Below are positions 23,349 to 34,085 of a stretch of DNA of 64,000 bases, piece after piece. Each line of letters opens with the position of its first letter. Position 1 is the first letter of the stretch. Under the pieces are notes generated by a model that made no database searches, was not told the DNA's origin, and worked only from the letters and a program-made list of their open reading frames with translations. The stretch comes from Bimastos eiseni (lineage: Eukaryota > Annelida > Clitellata > Crassiclitellata > Lumbricidae), in assembly GCA_959347315.1 (NCBI GenBank), contig OY365814.1, forward strand, positions 29,500,623 to 29,564,622, given 5' to 3'. A program made the translations under genes and the position numbers.

Positions 23349-23404
23349 CTTGCACATGCACAGGCACATGCTAATAAACAACTCCTTCCTAAACAAAGAT
23401 ACCT

Positions 23405-23995
23405 GCCAATAATTGGAGATATCTAACAATATTCAGATGCATTAAACCATATTCAGATATATCTAACAATAGTCAGATGTATCAAACAATACTCAGAGGT
23501 TTTATTCTAGCAATACTCTGGGATATTAATCAATTCTCAGAGATATCTAACAATGGCCAGAGATATGCAACACTGATAATGAAGATGCGCTATATTAAGT
23601 TCAATTGATTAAAGATTAAGGATTAAGTACTCAGAGATATCAAACAATACTAATAGATATCAATCAAAACTCAGGGATATCAAATAATACTCTGAGGTAC
23701 TTAACAATAATCAAAGATATCAAACAATACTCAGAGATATCAGACAATACTCATAGATATAAATCAAAACTCAGACAATACTCATAGATATAAATCAATA
23801 CTCAGATATATCTAACAATACTCAAAGATATCAAACAAGACTCAAAGATATCAAACAATACTCAAAGATATCAAACAATGCTCAGAGATATCAAACAATA
23901 CTCAGAGATATCAAACAATAATCAAAGATATCAAACAATGCTCAGAGATATCAAACAATACTCAGAGATATCAAACAATAATCAAAGATATCTAT
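23405..23995 (+). repeat. 20-bp minisatellite with embedded GATATC
   Basis: About 25 copies of ACTCAGAGATATCAAACAAT and variants. An interruption near 23,575-23,630 carries a LINE-like GCGCTATATTAAG tail. Homogeneity increases to the right, where units are near-identical. Confidence 0.95.
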
Positions 23996-24674
23996 GAGCA
24001 CCTGTTCACGTGGGTACAAGTATCGTGCACACGCAGGCCTTCATCAATCACATCTTAAGTTACAATAACAACTGACGCATGATGTCCGTCATAGGCAGAA
24101 GAATGGTTAGCAGGGTAGAAAGACGAACGAACATCCTGTCATCGAGAAGAAAATTACCTTTCATCTACGAAATTAATAATTAATTGGCCTCTGAAAAAAA
24201 CGATCCCTTGTCGCTGCAGTCGGATCAGCATCAGGAGCAGCCGCCTAGTGGTCGCACCCGCATCCCGCATCCCGACATCTATCATCTTCGTTTGTCACCT
24301 GTTATTTACTTCATCACTTCTTGTATATACACACATATATATATACATAAATATATACGTGTGTAGATGTGTATGTCTGTGTGATATATATATATATTAT
24401 CTGTCAGCTGTCGACGGGAATCCGTTTGTTGGTTCCACACATGTGCGTGGGCCCGTGTTTCCTGGTGACTCTATCAGCTTACTGTTTACTAATTTGCTAA
24501 CTGATACATTATATTAGTTCTTATAATGACACCATAATTATTGGTACCCCATTGTATCACTGCAATGACCATTGTAAAAAAAATGACATTAATGATTGAC
24601 TGAGTGATGTGCAGTAAAGTGTGCAGTGACTGAGCAACATTCATGAGTTCCAAATGATGCAACTGGACTAATAG

Positions 24675-25125
24675 CCCGATTTGATTTCCTCGCTAGTCCA
24701 CTTTCAAGTTTGACCACCTTCATTGGCTCCCCGGAGTCGCTTCAGATCTGGGTGCTCTTTTTAGTTCTGCTCAAGCTTCTCACATTAATCAACCGTTGGC
24801 TTACAGGCCATGCTCTCGGGTATCTAAGTGACCTCATCCTACTGCCCTACACCGCCACTTCTCTACACCCATTTCTCACTTGACGGGCAGGTTCTCTTTG
24901 CACTGTGAGCGACGACTGCGATGGATCAACCACGGGCCTTTGCCTTCATTGGTTCTGTGCCATGGAACCAGCTCCCTACGCTAACATTCTCCTCCCTACA
25001 GACTGTTGAGCCAAGTGCCTTCATTCGTTATATCAAGACTACATTCTTTTCTCAGGGTCCCTCGCACTTGAGAAACGTCTCTGATTGGTGTACACTGTGA
25101 AAGGCGTTATATAAATCCATAGATA
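24675..25125 (+). mobile_element. decayed LINE 3' fragment
   Basis: The reading includes a degraded LHWLP-type motif (in ACCTTCATTGGCTCC, near 24,720), INHGPLPSLVLCHGTSS near 24,930-24,980, and the tail AAAGGCGTTATATAAATCC. The order and spacing match the C-terminal end of CR1/L2-like LINE ORF2. There are multiple frame breaks. Confidence 0.65.
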
Positions 25126-25734
25126 CAACACGATACTTATACTACTTCGGATTATTCGAATAAGCCAAAACAGATAAATCACTGTCTCCATTCATATCCA
25201 GGGTTTGAATGCTTAAATTTGAACGGTGGTGGGGGTTGAAACATGTTCACATGACGAGACGTCAACTTACTAGAAGTTTAAGAATAACCTGAAACCGGTC
25301 TACAGGCTAAATTGTAGAGGGCGACAGTGGGTGTGGATGCCACTAGAAGTTGATATGGGGTTTTCTTGACCCCATAGTAATTATTGAGAAGTAACTGGGG
25401 GAGGGAGGTTGAATAATGAACAGAGGGCTGAACCCTCCCAGCCACCACCCCCGGCAATTCAATCACTGAGCATATCACGTATTCTTGTTGCCTGTACGAG
25501 TGGGTGCATCGATGCTGCGTAAGGCCTCCGCTAAGGACCTGTGTATCTGCTGAGACTACGGCAGGCGCATGCGCTGTGGCCCCAGGACGACCTCGAGGGA
25601 GTGGCCTTCTTCACGCACGAACCGTCGCAGAGATTGGAACCTGACAGAGGAAATTTATTCCAGCGATGGCGACAGGAAACGGGGAACATTCAGAGGCGAA
25701 ATTACTAATTTACAATACCTCGGCACTGCACGTT

Positions 25735-26092
25735 CTCTCCCTTCTTCCTCTCCTCCTCTTGCTACTCCTCCTCCTCTTTTCCTCCTCTTATCCTTCTTCC
25801 TCCTCCTCTTTCTCCTACTCCTCTTGCACATCCTCCTCATCTTCCTCCTTCTCCTCTTGTTCCAACTCCTCTTGCACGTCCTCCTCCTCCTCATCTTCCT
25901 CCTCCTCATCTTCCTCCTCCTCCTCCTCCTCATCTTCCTCCTCCTCATCCGTTCTCTCTCCTCCTCCTCCTCCTCGTCTTGCTCTCTCTCCTGTTGCTCC
26001 TCATCCTCTTCCTCATTTTCTCCCATCCTCTTGCACTTCCTACTCCTTTTCTTTCTTCTCTTTCTCCTCCTCCTCTTTCTCCTCCTGGTGAT
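25735..26092. repeat. polypyrimidine (TCC/CTT)n tract
   Basis: About 350 bp almost without purines on the plus strand (CCTCCTCCTC, TTCCTCC). Serine/leucine or arginine/glutamate frames here are artefacts. Confidence 0.95.
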
Positions 26093-26235
26093 GCCTGCCA
26101 TCCGCCGTTGCCATAACGACGAATATCGAGGCAGAAACAGACAGACAGATATACAGACAAACAGACAGACAGACTGAAGGGGAGTCAGCGAAAAGATAGA
26201 CTAATAAAAACGCGGTCAGCCCTAGAGAAAATGAA

Positions 26236-26237
26236 GT

Positions 26238-26285
<48 letters not shown>

Positions 26286-26377
26286 GGCAGGCAGGCAGGC
26301 AGGCAGGCAAGTATACATACATACATGCATACATACATACATACATACATACATACATACATACATACATACATACA

Positions 26378-26411
<34 letters not shown>

Positions 26412-26494
26412 CATAAATACAAATAAACATACATACATACACACATACGTACTAACATACATACATACATACAAACATGCTTACATACATACAC

Positions 26495-26527
<33 letters not shown>

Positions 26528-26945
26528 CATAAATACAAATAAACATACATACATACAAACATACGTACATACATACATACATAAATACATACATACATAC
26601 ATACATACATACATACATACATACATACAAACATACATATATAAATACATACATACATACATACATACATACATACATACATACATACATACATACATAC
26701 ATACATACATACATACATACATACATACATACATACATACATACATACATACATACATACATACATACATACATACATACATACATACATACATACATAC
26801 GTACATAAATACATACATACATACATACATACATACATACATACATACATACAAACATACATATATAAATACATACATACATACATACATACATACATAC
26901 ATACATACATACATACATACATACATACATACATACATACATACA

Positions 26946-26979
<34 letters not shown>

Positions 26980-27010
26980 CACACAGGCAGACAGGCAGAC
27001 AAACAGACAG
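26236..27010. repeat. long (GACA)n / (GGCA)n / (CATA)n array
   Basis: GACA repeats at 26,236-26,285, GGCA to 26,307, then about 680 bp of CATA. The CATA part has recurring variants ATATATAAATAC, CGTACATAAATAC and AAATACAAATAAAC. The 340-codon MYVC frame is a repeat translation. Confidence 0.98.
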
Positions 27011-27544
27011 GCAGACAGGCAATATGTTCTTGTGTAAACGTTCGTCTGTGTTTTGTCCTACAGAGTCTCTCTTTAGTGCTTCGTCAACTTGAATGAGTCT
27101 AAGTAGCACTAAATATCCTGGAGCCTTTACCTGACCTGAAAGATTGTCCGAATGGTTGAAACAAACAGCACGAGTTAGATACCATACGACAGACAGACAG
27201 ACACAGACAAACACACAGACAAGCAGACACAGACAGGCACACAAATAGACAGTGACAGACGAGGCCTAACGATCGAAGGTATGGATATGGATGAACGGAA
27301 ATTGGATGTACATGGTTCGTCGCGTTCTAACCTCGATGCGTGAACGCTGTGTTTCGGTTTGAGACGCAATGAGTGAATGACCCACATCTAAACAACCAAC
27401 CTTCGATGTGACGCAAAAATGAGTCCATCGCGAAAATAGTTCCATGAGTGGGTCACATGACCAGTTTTCCTAAAATAACGCAACAGGCGCCTTGCAGGGC
27501 TGCCTGCCCACAGTTAAATTCGACTCCTTTAATAACCTCTCATC

Positions 27545-27770
27545 GTTCATTCATACAGTTTGGTCGGGGGTTCTAGTCCCTGCCAGGGGCAACATTTGGG
27601 CCGAGATTTCTGCTCCTTCTGAGCCCCTAGCAATCTAATCTATGACGAGTGCACTTACCGTATGCTGTCGGTGGGGAAATGAGACTACGAGGGAGAAGAC
27701 TGGCCACCTTGTCTCATACGCCGAGGCTAGGAAAATGTAGTCGTTAACACTTCATACCAATGGCTGTTTC
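27545..27770 (+). mobile_element. SINE family B, best-preserved copy
   Basis: A B-box-like GGGGGTTCTAGTCCCTGCC is followed by GATTTCTGCTCC, GAGTGCACTTACC, CTGTCGGTGGG, GAGGGAGAA and ACACTTCATACC. The same landmarks recur in order at 8.2, 55.8 and 63.5 kb. The tRNA-like head is weak on the 5' side. The boundary to the following polypyrimidine tract is about 27,785. Confidence 0.65.
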
Positions 27771-27784
27771 GGCTTAAGCTTAAG

Positions 27785-28013
27785 GGACTGCTCCTCCTAC
27801 TCCTCCTCCCTCCTCTTCCTCCTCCTCCTACTCCTCCTCCTCCTCCCTCCTCTTCCTTCTCCTCCTCATCCTACTCTTCCTCCTCCTCCTCCTACTCCTC
27901 ATCCCTCCACTTCCTCCTCCTCCTACTCCTACTTCTTTCACTCCTCCTCTTCTTCTTATACTTCTTCTTCTTCTTCTTTTTCTTTTTCTTTTTCTTCTTC
28001 TTTTGCTTTTTCT
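27785..28013. repeat. polypyrimidine CCTCCTC / CTTCTT tract
   Basis: About 230 bp of near-pure pyrimidine ending in TTCTTTTTCTTTTT. Long homopurine-homopyrimidine DNA of this kind can form triplex. Confidence 0.95.
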
Positions 28014-29030
28014 GATATAATTATAGATATAGACCTAGGAAATAAGCCGACATCGGTAAGCGAACCGACGTCCACATACACACACAGAAACATGGGACGG
28101 AAGCTCTCTGACTGTATGAATGAACGATGATATATATATGTATATATATACATATATACATATATATATATATATTCAAATATATATATATGCATATGCG
28201 CACACATACAAGCATATCCACGTGGGCACATATACACATATTATATATTATACATAAAACATGTTTATCATAAAAGCAGTTATATATGGATGCATGGTGA
28301 TTTTTGGTGGTCCGTGGGGTGTTGTTGGCCCCAATCATTCCTGTTGACTGATCTACCCTGAACAAGGACCTCGGGAACCAAATCCCCGAGGCAGTGCTGT
28401 CGGCAAATAGAAAACTCATCATTTTCATACATACTGGTCGCCAGATGGCGGCAGATCATCGAATCGAGTCGGAAGTTTTGTTGTTTCGAACGAGTCTGAA
28501 CTCGACACGAAATTGTTTACGCTGTTATGCATCTGGTAATTTTTATGCAGCGCCGTATTTAGGAGTGTCGAAGCGTGCTCGATAGGTTTGATTACGATCA
28601 TTTAATCTTACTAGGAGTGGAAAGGATTAAGCGCCGTGAGAGCTTATTCAATCATTCATCGATTAAAAATTTTTATGGCTTCATTTCAAGCTAACTAATA
28701 AAATGTGCTCCCAATCGAGCCCTGACATAAAGATAGATTTTCAAATGGAAACAATTGTACAAACTGCACGATTTAGGGAACAGACGTAACTCCAGAGAAG
28801 GGCCTTCTTAAACCTCATTGCATACCACAGAGAATGCGCAATGTATGTTAGGTAGGCATATGTAACTGATCTTTCAAATCGCTAAGTTGCGTTGGTAAAA
28901 TCAGGAGTAGCACTACGGATGAGAGCTTTTTCAGGCTGTCATACAGTTAAGTACGTCACCTGTTATCACCTATAACTGCTATATATATGATTTAATCATA
29001 CTTCGGTGAGTCGGTGTTAATTGAGTGAGC

Positions 29031-29035
<5 letters not shown>
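28014..29035. other. no gene recognised
   Basis: Contains TA-rich repeats (28,130-28,190) and, at 28,439-28,454, CGCCAGATGGCGGCAG, which resembles a CTCF core. No exon supported. Confidence 0.5.

Positions 29036-29072
<37 letters not shown>
29036..29072. repeat. (AT)n microsatellite
   Basis: About 37 bp of perfect AT. Confidence 0.97.
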
Positions 29073-29077
<5 letters not shown>

Positions 29078-29169
29078 GCCCAAATCATTAACTAATAATA
29101 TTGAAACAGTCATTCTAGGCCTACACAGGCAACATAACAAATTGGATGAACAAGATCAAGAAGAAACAT

Positions 29170-29635
29170 ACAGATGATGATGATTATGATGATGACGGAG
29201 GTAATGGTGGTGCTGGCGGTAATGATGGCGATGCCGATGATGATGATGATGAAGATGATGATGATGATTATGATGATGATGATGATGATGATGATGATGG
29301 TTGTGGTGGTGGTGGTGATTCTCTTGACGATGATGACGACGACGACGACGACGATGATGATGATGATGGTTGTGGTGGTGGTGATGGTGATGACGATCAT
29401 CATGATTATGATGATGATGACGTTGATGATAATGATGATGACGAAGATCATAGTGATAATAATGGCGATAGTGACGGTGATCATGACGATGATGGTGATG
29501 ATTGTGATGTTAATGTTGGTGATGATAGTGATGGTTGATGATAATGATGGTTACGATAATCGGGACGATTACAGTGATGATGGTGATGATGATGATGACG
29601 ACGACAACAACAACGACAATGATGACGACAATAAC
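29170..29635. repeat. (GAT/GAC)n trinucleotide array
   Basis: About 460 bp of GATGATGAC, interrupted by GGTGGT. All three frames are open for long stretches (poly-Asp, poly-Met, poly-Ile), which marks it as repeat rather than gene. Confidence 0.93.
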
Positions 29636-30014
29636 AACGACGATGCCCGCGACCGGAAACATAAAACACAGATAATCGAGCAGATCTGATTCCGAATCTG
29701 AATCTAAACCATCTGATGATGACGATGGTGATGATGATGCTCTGACAGACATCTGTCGGCCTCGCCTGAAACTCAGCCCAGAGGTATAAGCCACCGGAGG
29801 AACATCTGGCGCCCAGTGCCTTACTTACTTATGCCGTTGTTGTCAACTTTTTATGACCATCTGGACATTCTATGCTTCCTCTCTCAGCTCGTTTCCGTCA
29901 CTCTCTTTCCAGCTTCTTTCTTCCTTCTCCGACGTCTTCTTGTTTGTCGCCATCTTGCAGCCTTGCTTCCGATAGCAATTCTCGCGACGCTAGGCACTGT
30001 AGTAGTTCTTTGGG

Positions 30015-30500
30015 CGTTATTTGTCATGGCATTTCTTGATTCTTGATGCGCAGTTTGCTGTAGCAGTTCTTACTGCAGAATTTGTTATAGCAGATCTTGA
30101 TACGGTATTTGAAATTTTAGTTCTTGGTGCATTATTTGCAATAGCAGTTCTCGATTTGTCATTTGCTATACCTTTAGTTCTTGATACGCTACTTCACGCA
30201 GCAGTTCCTGGAGTATTAGGTAGCAGTTCTTTCCAAGTCATTGCAAAGCTAATTTACTTCATATAGGGCAGTTTTCGAAAGACCGTTTCGTGCAGCAGTT
30301 CGCTTACTAGTTGTTAGCAGTTCTTCTGCAGTTCTTGCGGCATGGTATGATCCACAACATCACGACGTGGCAGTTCTAGCACTAGCATTTGCTATGTCAT
30401 ATTAGCAGTTCCTTCAGCAGTTCTTACAGCAGTTCTTTCAGCAGTTCTTTCAGCAGTTCTTTCAGCAGTTTTTTCAGCAGTTCTTTCAGCACTTCTTGTT
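30015..30500 (+). repeat. AGCAGTTCT minisatellite, first part
   Basis: Units of 12-45 bp share AGCAGTTCTT. Near 30,410-30,490 they condense to perfect 12-bp AGCAGTTCTTTC. The array is broken off here and resumes at 31,655. Confidence 0.8.
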
Positions 30501-30623
30501 GCGTCGTATATGTCTGAAGGAACCCATATGATTGTTACTGGTGAGTCCAGAACCCAATGGGTCCACGTTCTACTGGATATGCCTCAAGGCTTCGTTATCG
30601 ATTCTCTCTCGTTAATCCTATGT

Positions 30624-30859
30624 ATGTTACAAGCAACGTGTGAAACTAGGGATTTGTAAAATGCCTATTTATAAAACCTTAACTCAACCCTAACCCTGAC
30701 CCTACACTAACCCTACACTAACTATAACCATAATCCTAACGCTGACCCTAATCCTAACTGTAATCCTAACCGTTATAAATGGGTAATATTACACATTGCC
30801 TAAAATCTAAGAAATCATGTATTTTACTAAATCCGTGTTTCACACATTGCCAGTAACAT
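30624..30859. mobile_element. 236-bp fold-back element with degenerate telomere-like core
   Basis: Inverted ends: left ATGTTAC followed by GCAACGTGTGAAAC, and right, read inward, ATGTTAC followed by GGCAATGTGTGAAAC. The arms continue for about 40 bp (GGGATTTGTAAAAT against CGGATTTAGTAAAAT). The core at about 30,668-30,776 is a run of degenerate CCCTAA/CCTAAC units. No clear target duplication was seen. It may be a MITE that captured interstitial telomeric DNA. Confidence 0.65.
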
Positions 30860-30967
30860 CTATACTTCGTACATCTAGCTCTGTTGCCGATCTGTGGTGC
30901 TGCTGGTTATCTCTTTGCAGTTGATACGTAGGCATTCATTTCTTCATGGTTCCCCATTATCCCAGTT

Positions 30968-31324
30968 GCTATTAGTCGATAGTTTTGAATCTTTCTCGAA
31001 TTTTCTTCACTTATGGATGTCGTCGTAACACCACTTCCTAAATTATTCTAAAGCTTAATTTATCTGGTTTCAGAAGCTTGATTTCGTATTCCTCTCTGAA
31101 AACTGAAAAGTTCCAATACTTCTCTTCCTCATCAAGTGTTCTTGATATGGTGTTATGTTTGATAGTTCTCCTACATTTGTCCAATATATCTCGTATCTCA
31201 CACGTTCATCCTCATTTCATCTAAGGCGCCTCCGAGTCATTCGTCGCTCTGTTTCCTCCTCCACTTCAACTACTCTAGTTCACGCTTTCATATGTTTTAG
31301 AATTGAATGACTACTGCAATTCCA
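30968..31324. repeat. 357-bp dispersed repeat, copy 1 (about 99% identical to copy 2)
   Basis: Aligns without gaps to 35,991-36,347. I count four mismatches in 357 bp. Both start GCTATTAGTC and end CTGCAATTCCA, and the flanks are unrelated. No open frame spans it, and I see no terminal repeats or target duplication. It sits between the telomere-like fold-back element and a LINE fragment. Class unknown. Confidence 0.93.
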
Positions 31325-31396
31325 TTCTCATTGGTCCTACTTTGGCTCATTTTCTTCTTCTTCGGTCTATATTGAACATAACTGCTTTACTCCAAT

Positions 31397-31640
31397 AGAT
31401 TTGACCTCTTGGTTCCTAGAACTAGAACAGCTATGACCCAGTCTCGATCCTTTGCTACGATTGGTCCCTTTCCGAGGAATGCGTATTTTCCATCTGTTCG
31501 CTCAAAAATTCTATCTGGCAGTCTCTCATCCTCCTTCGCTTTTCCCAAGACCAACTTCTTCTCGCGAGGCCTTGTGCACTGGCAGCGCTTCTGAACTGTT
31601 CACCCCACTAGAGGCACTATACAAATACAGTATAGAACGT
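31397..31640 (+). mobile_element. LINE 3'-end fragment, paralogue of the copy in ARL1 intron 3
   Basis: It contains TRTAMTQSRSFATIGPF and ends with an AGCGCTTCTGAACTGTTCAC..AGGCACTATACAAATAC tail. It shares long colinear stretches with 61,118-61,352. It forms part of a composite block that interrupts the AGCAGTTCT array. Confidence 0.7.
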
Positions 31641-31654
31641 CTTAATCTATACGT

Positions 31655-31885
31655 TCTTTCAGCAGTTATTATTGCTGTGTCACATTTGGCTATGTAATAT
31701 CCTGCGACGTCATGTTCGATAGCAGTTCTTTCAATAGTTCGTTGCTACTTCATGATATCTTACTATCATATCTGGTTACGTCATGCCTTCTTACGTCATA
31801 TCTGGCTACGTCATACCTTGCCACGTCATATCTGGATGTATGTGATATCTTGGTACGTCGTGTCCTATAGCAGTTCTTTCTGCGT
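31655..31885 (+). repeat. AGCAGTTCT minisatellite, resumed, with TACGTCATATCTGG units
   Basis: CAGCAGTTATT and AGCAGTTCTTTC return after the interruption. Between 31,735 and 31,860 there are five or six TACGTCAT-containing units of about 18-20 bp, resembling CRE half-sites. Confidence 0.7.
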
Positions 31886-32249
31886 CATCATACCCTGTAG
31901 GAATTGGCGGTGGGTCTAGCATTTCTCGAAGCGCTGCAGCTGGTATACGCTTGCGCTGTCGGCTCTTCTATATCATACGGTGGCCGCAATTGCCTCATCA
32001 ACAACGCGGCTGTTTTTGAAGGGCACGTGTCCAAACAGGCGCCCACTGTATAGCACTCGGTTTCCCGCTTCCTGACTGACGGGCCGCGACCTACGAATCT
32101 ACATTGCCAGAGTTTCCGTATCACCATACCACAGGTGTGTGTATATCTCTCCTTTCCACGTCTATCATTCTATCAGAGCTCTCCTCCGTAAAGACATGCG
32201 CACGCCGCTCGCTCGGTAGATTGGCCACAAACCACTTGACATACTCGTG

Positions 32250-32595
32250 ATGTTATGCGAGGTTGGATATTGCGATGTGGTTTGACGTAATGTTACGTAA
32301 TGCGAATTTGACTAAGTTTAGGCCTATTCCATGCAATGAAGCGCAAATGCGATGCAATTTTGTTTCATTGCGCAAATGTGATGTAATTTATTTTCTGGGC
32401 AGAAACCTTCATTCTGATGCTGCGCATTACAGCGAATTCCCTGCCGTGCACGCCGTGAAATTACAAATGTAAATGCGAATGTCATAAAGAAATGTGACGC
32501 CGTGCAATCTAATGTGATGCTATATGCTATACGTAATGCGATGCTTGAGCGCGGAATGCCATTTCCGATTGCCTCAAGTAATGCGATCAAGTGAT
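32250..32595. repeat. degenerate AATGCGATG repeats
   Basis: Loose recurrence of GTAATGCGAT and GCAAATGTGATG over about 340 bp. It resembles the region at 11.3-11.7 kb. Confidence 0.4.
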
Positions 32596-32664
32596 ATGAT
32601 GATACGTTTTGTCACTTATATATTTTCTATCGTTTAGACTTGCCATTGCATGTCACTTTAGATG

Positions 32665-33025
32665 TGTATCTGTCTGTGTGTCTGTTTGTCGGTCTGTGTG
32701 TCTGTTTGTCGGTCTGTGTGTCTGTTTGTCGGTCTGTGTGTCGGTCTGTGTGTCTGTTTGTCGGTCTGTGTGTCTGTTTGTCGGTCTGTGTGTCTGTTTG
32801 TCGGTCTGTGTGTCTGTTTGTCGGCCTTGTGTCTGTTTGTCGGCCTTGTGTCTGTTTGTCGGCCTGTGTGTCTGTTTGTCGGTCTGTGTGTCTGTTTGTC
32901 GGTCTGTGTGTCTGTTTGTCGGTCTGTGTGTCGGTCTGTGTGTCTGTTTGTCGGTCTGTGTGTCGGTCTGTGTGTCTGTTTGTCGGTCTGTGTGTCTGTT
33001 TGTCGGTCTGTGTGTCTATCTGTGC
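32665..33025. repeat. 20-bp minisatellite TCTGTTTGTCGGTCTGTGTG
   Basis: About sixteen nearly identical 20-bp units, a few shortened to TCTGTGTGTCGG. Every frame is open because the unit lacks stops. Irregular TGCCTGTC repeats continue to about 33,250. Confidence 0.97.
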
Positions 33026-33884
33026 CTGTCTGTATATAACTAGCTGGTTGTTTTTCTTTCTGCCTCTCTGTATATGTCTGCCTGCCTGTTTGTATGTATG
33101 TCTGCATGTCTCCGTGTCAGTCTGCGTGCCAGTCTGCCAGTCTGCCTGCCTGCCTGTCTGTCTGCCTGTATTTACTGCCTGTCTGTCTGCCAGATATCTG
33201 TACGTCTGTCTGCCTATATATCTGTCTGCTTGCCAGTATTTCTGTCTGTATCTCTGATAACGTCGCATGATCCGGCTCTACACCAAAACAAAATTTAATT
33301 AAAACCTCGCATTTCGACGGGACGCTACACTGACACCAACAGCATTAATAGCACAGATGAAGCGAATACCAACACTGTGGCTGAAAGAGGACTATATATC
33401 TTCCAGCGGAATTATGTATACGTATTGAGACGAAGAGTCAACGAGACGCCGCCACCGCCGCAGGGATATGACGACCACCTGGTAACCAGCTCTTTAGCCA
33501 CGAAAGTCGGATTAAATTACAGCTCGGACGCCGTATTTATCGGAGCATACACGATGTTACTAAATATAAAGAGACAAGGTAGGGCAGTCAACAAGCACAC
33601 GGACGCAGACAGACGGACGGACAGACAGACAGATGGAAAGACGGAGAAGCCGATGATATCATGCAATCAGACAACTGAGAGATAGAAATGGCAGATAGAA
33701 TGAAGGCATAGGGACATGACCATTTGGACAGACTTCTGGCACATGGAGAAAGATACATACGTTCAGAAAGAAAATGGTACGGGAAAATGTTAAGAAGGAA
33801 AAGAAAGATTAGAAGAAGAGGAAAAGGACGAGTAAACGACGACGACAACAACAACAACGGCAACAGAATATTAAACATGATAAC

Positions 33885-33903
33885 AACAATGAAAATAATA
33901 ACG

Positions 33904-33938
<35 letters not shown>

Positions 33939-33939
33939 C

Positions 33940-33970
<31 letters not shown>

Positions 33971-34036
33971 TAATAATAATAGACTGTCAACTAAAAACTA
34001 ACTATGTGTCTGATGGTTTATAATAATAACAAACAC

Positions 34037-34081
<45 letters not shown>

Positions 34082-34085
34082 TATA
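33885..34085. repeat. (AAT)n microsatellite, two blocks
   Basis: AATAATAAT at 33,900-33,980 and 34,025-34,090. The second block abuts the truncated LINE. Confidence 0.97.

Noticed and set aside
23405..23995. CRISPR array
   Set aside because: Regular 20-bp units are contiguous without unique spacers, in a eukaryotic genome.
25569..26177. 202-codon plus-strand ORF starting MRCGPRTTSREW
   Set aside because: Only the first 50 codons are non-repetitive. The rest is polypyrimidine translation with no homology.
26222..27244. 340-codon minus-strand ORF rich in MYVC, and similar frames at 40,665-41,304
   Set aside because: Pure translation of the (CATA)n microsatellite; overlapping frames are equally open.
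29146..29689. Aspartate-rich or methionine-rich ORFs
   Set aside because: (GAT)n array open in multiple frames; not a protein gene.
30668..30776. True chromosome end or telomere
   Set aside because: The repeats are degenerate, short and enclosed by inverted arms within unique DNA.
32609..33268. Cysteine-rich SVCLFVGLCVC frames
   Set aside because: Translation of a stop-free 20-bp minisatellite in several frames at once.
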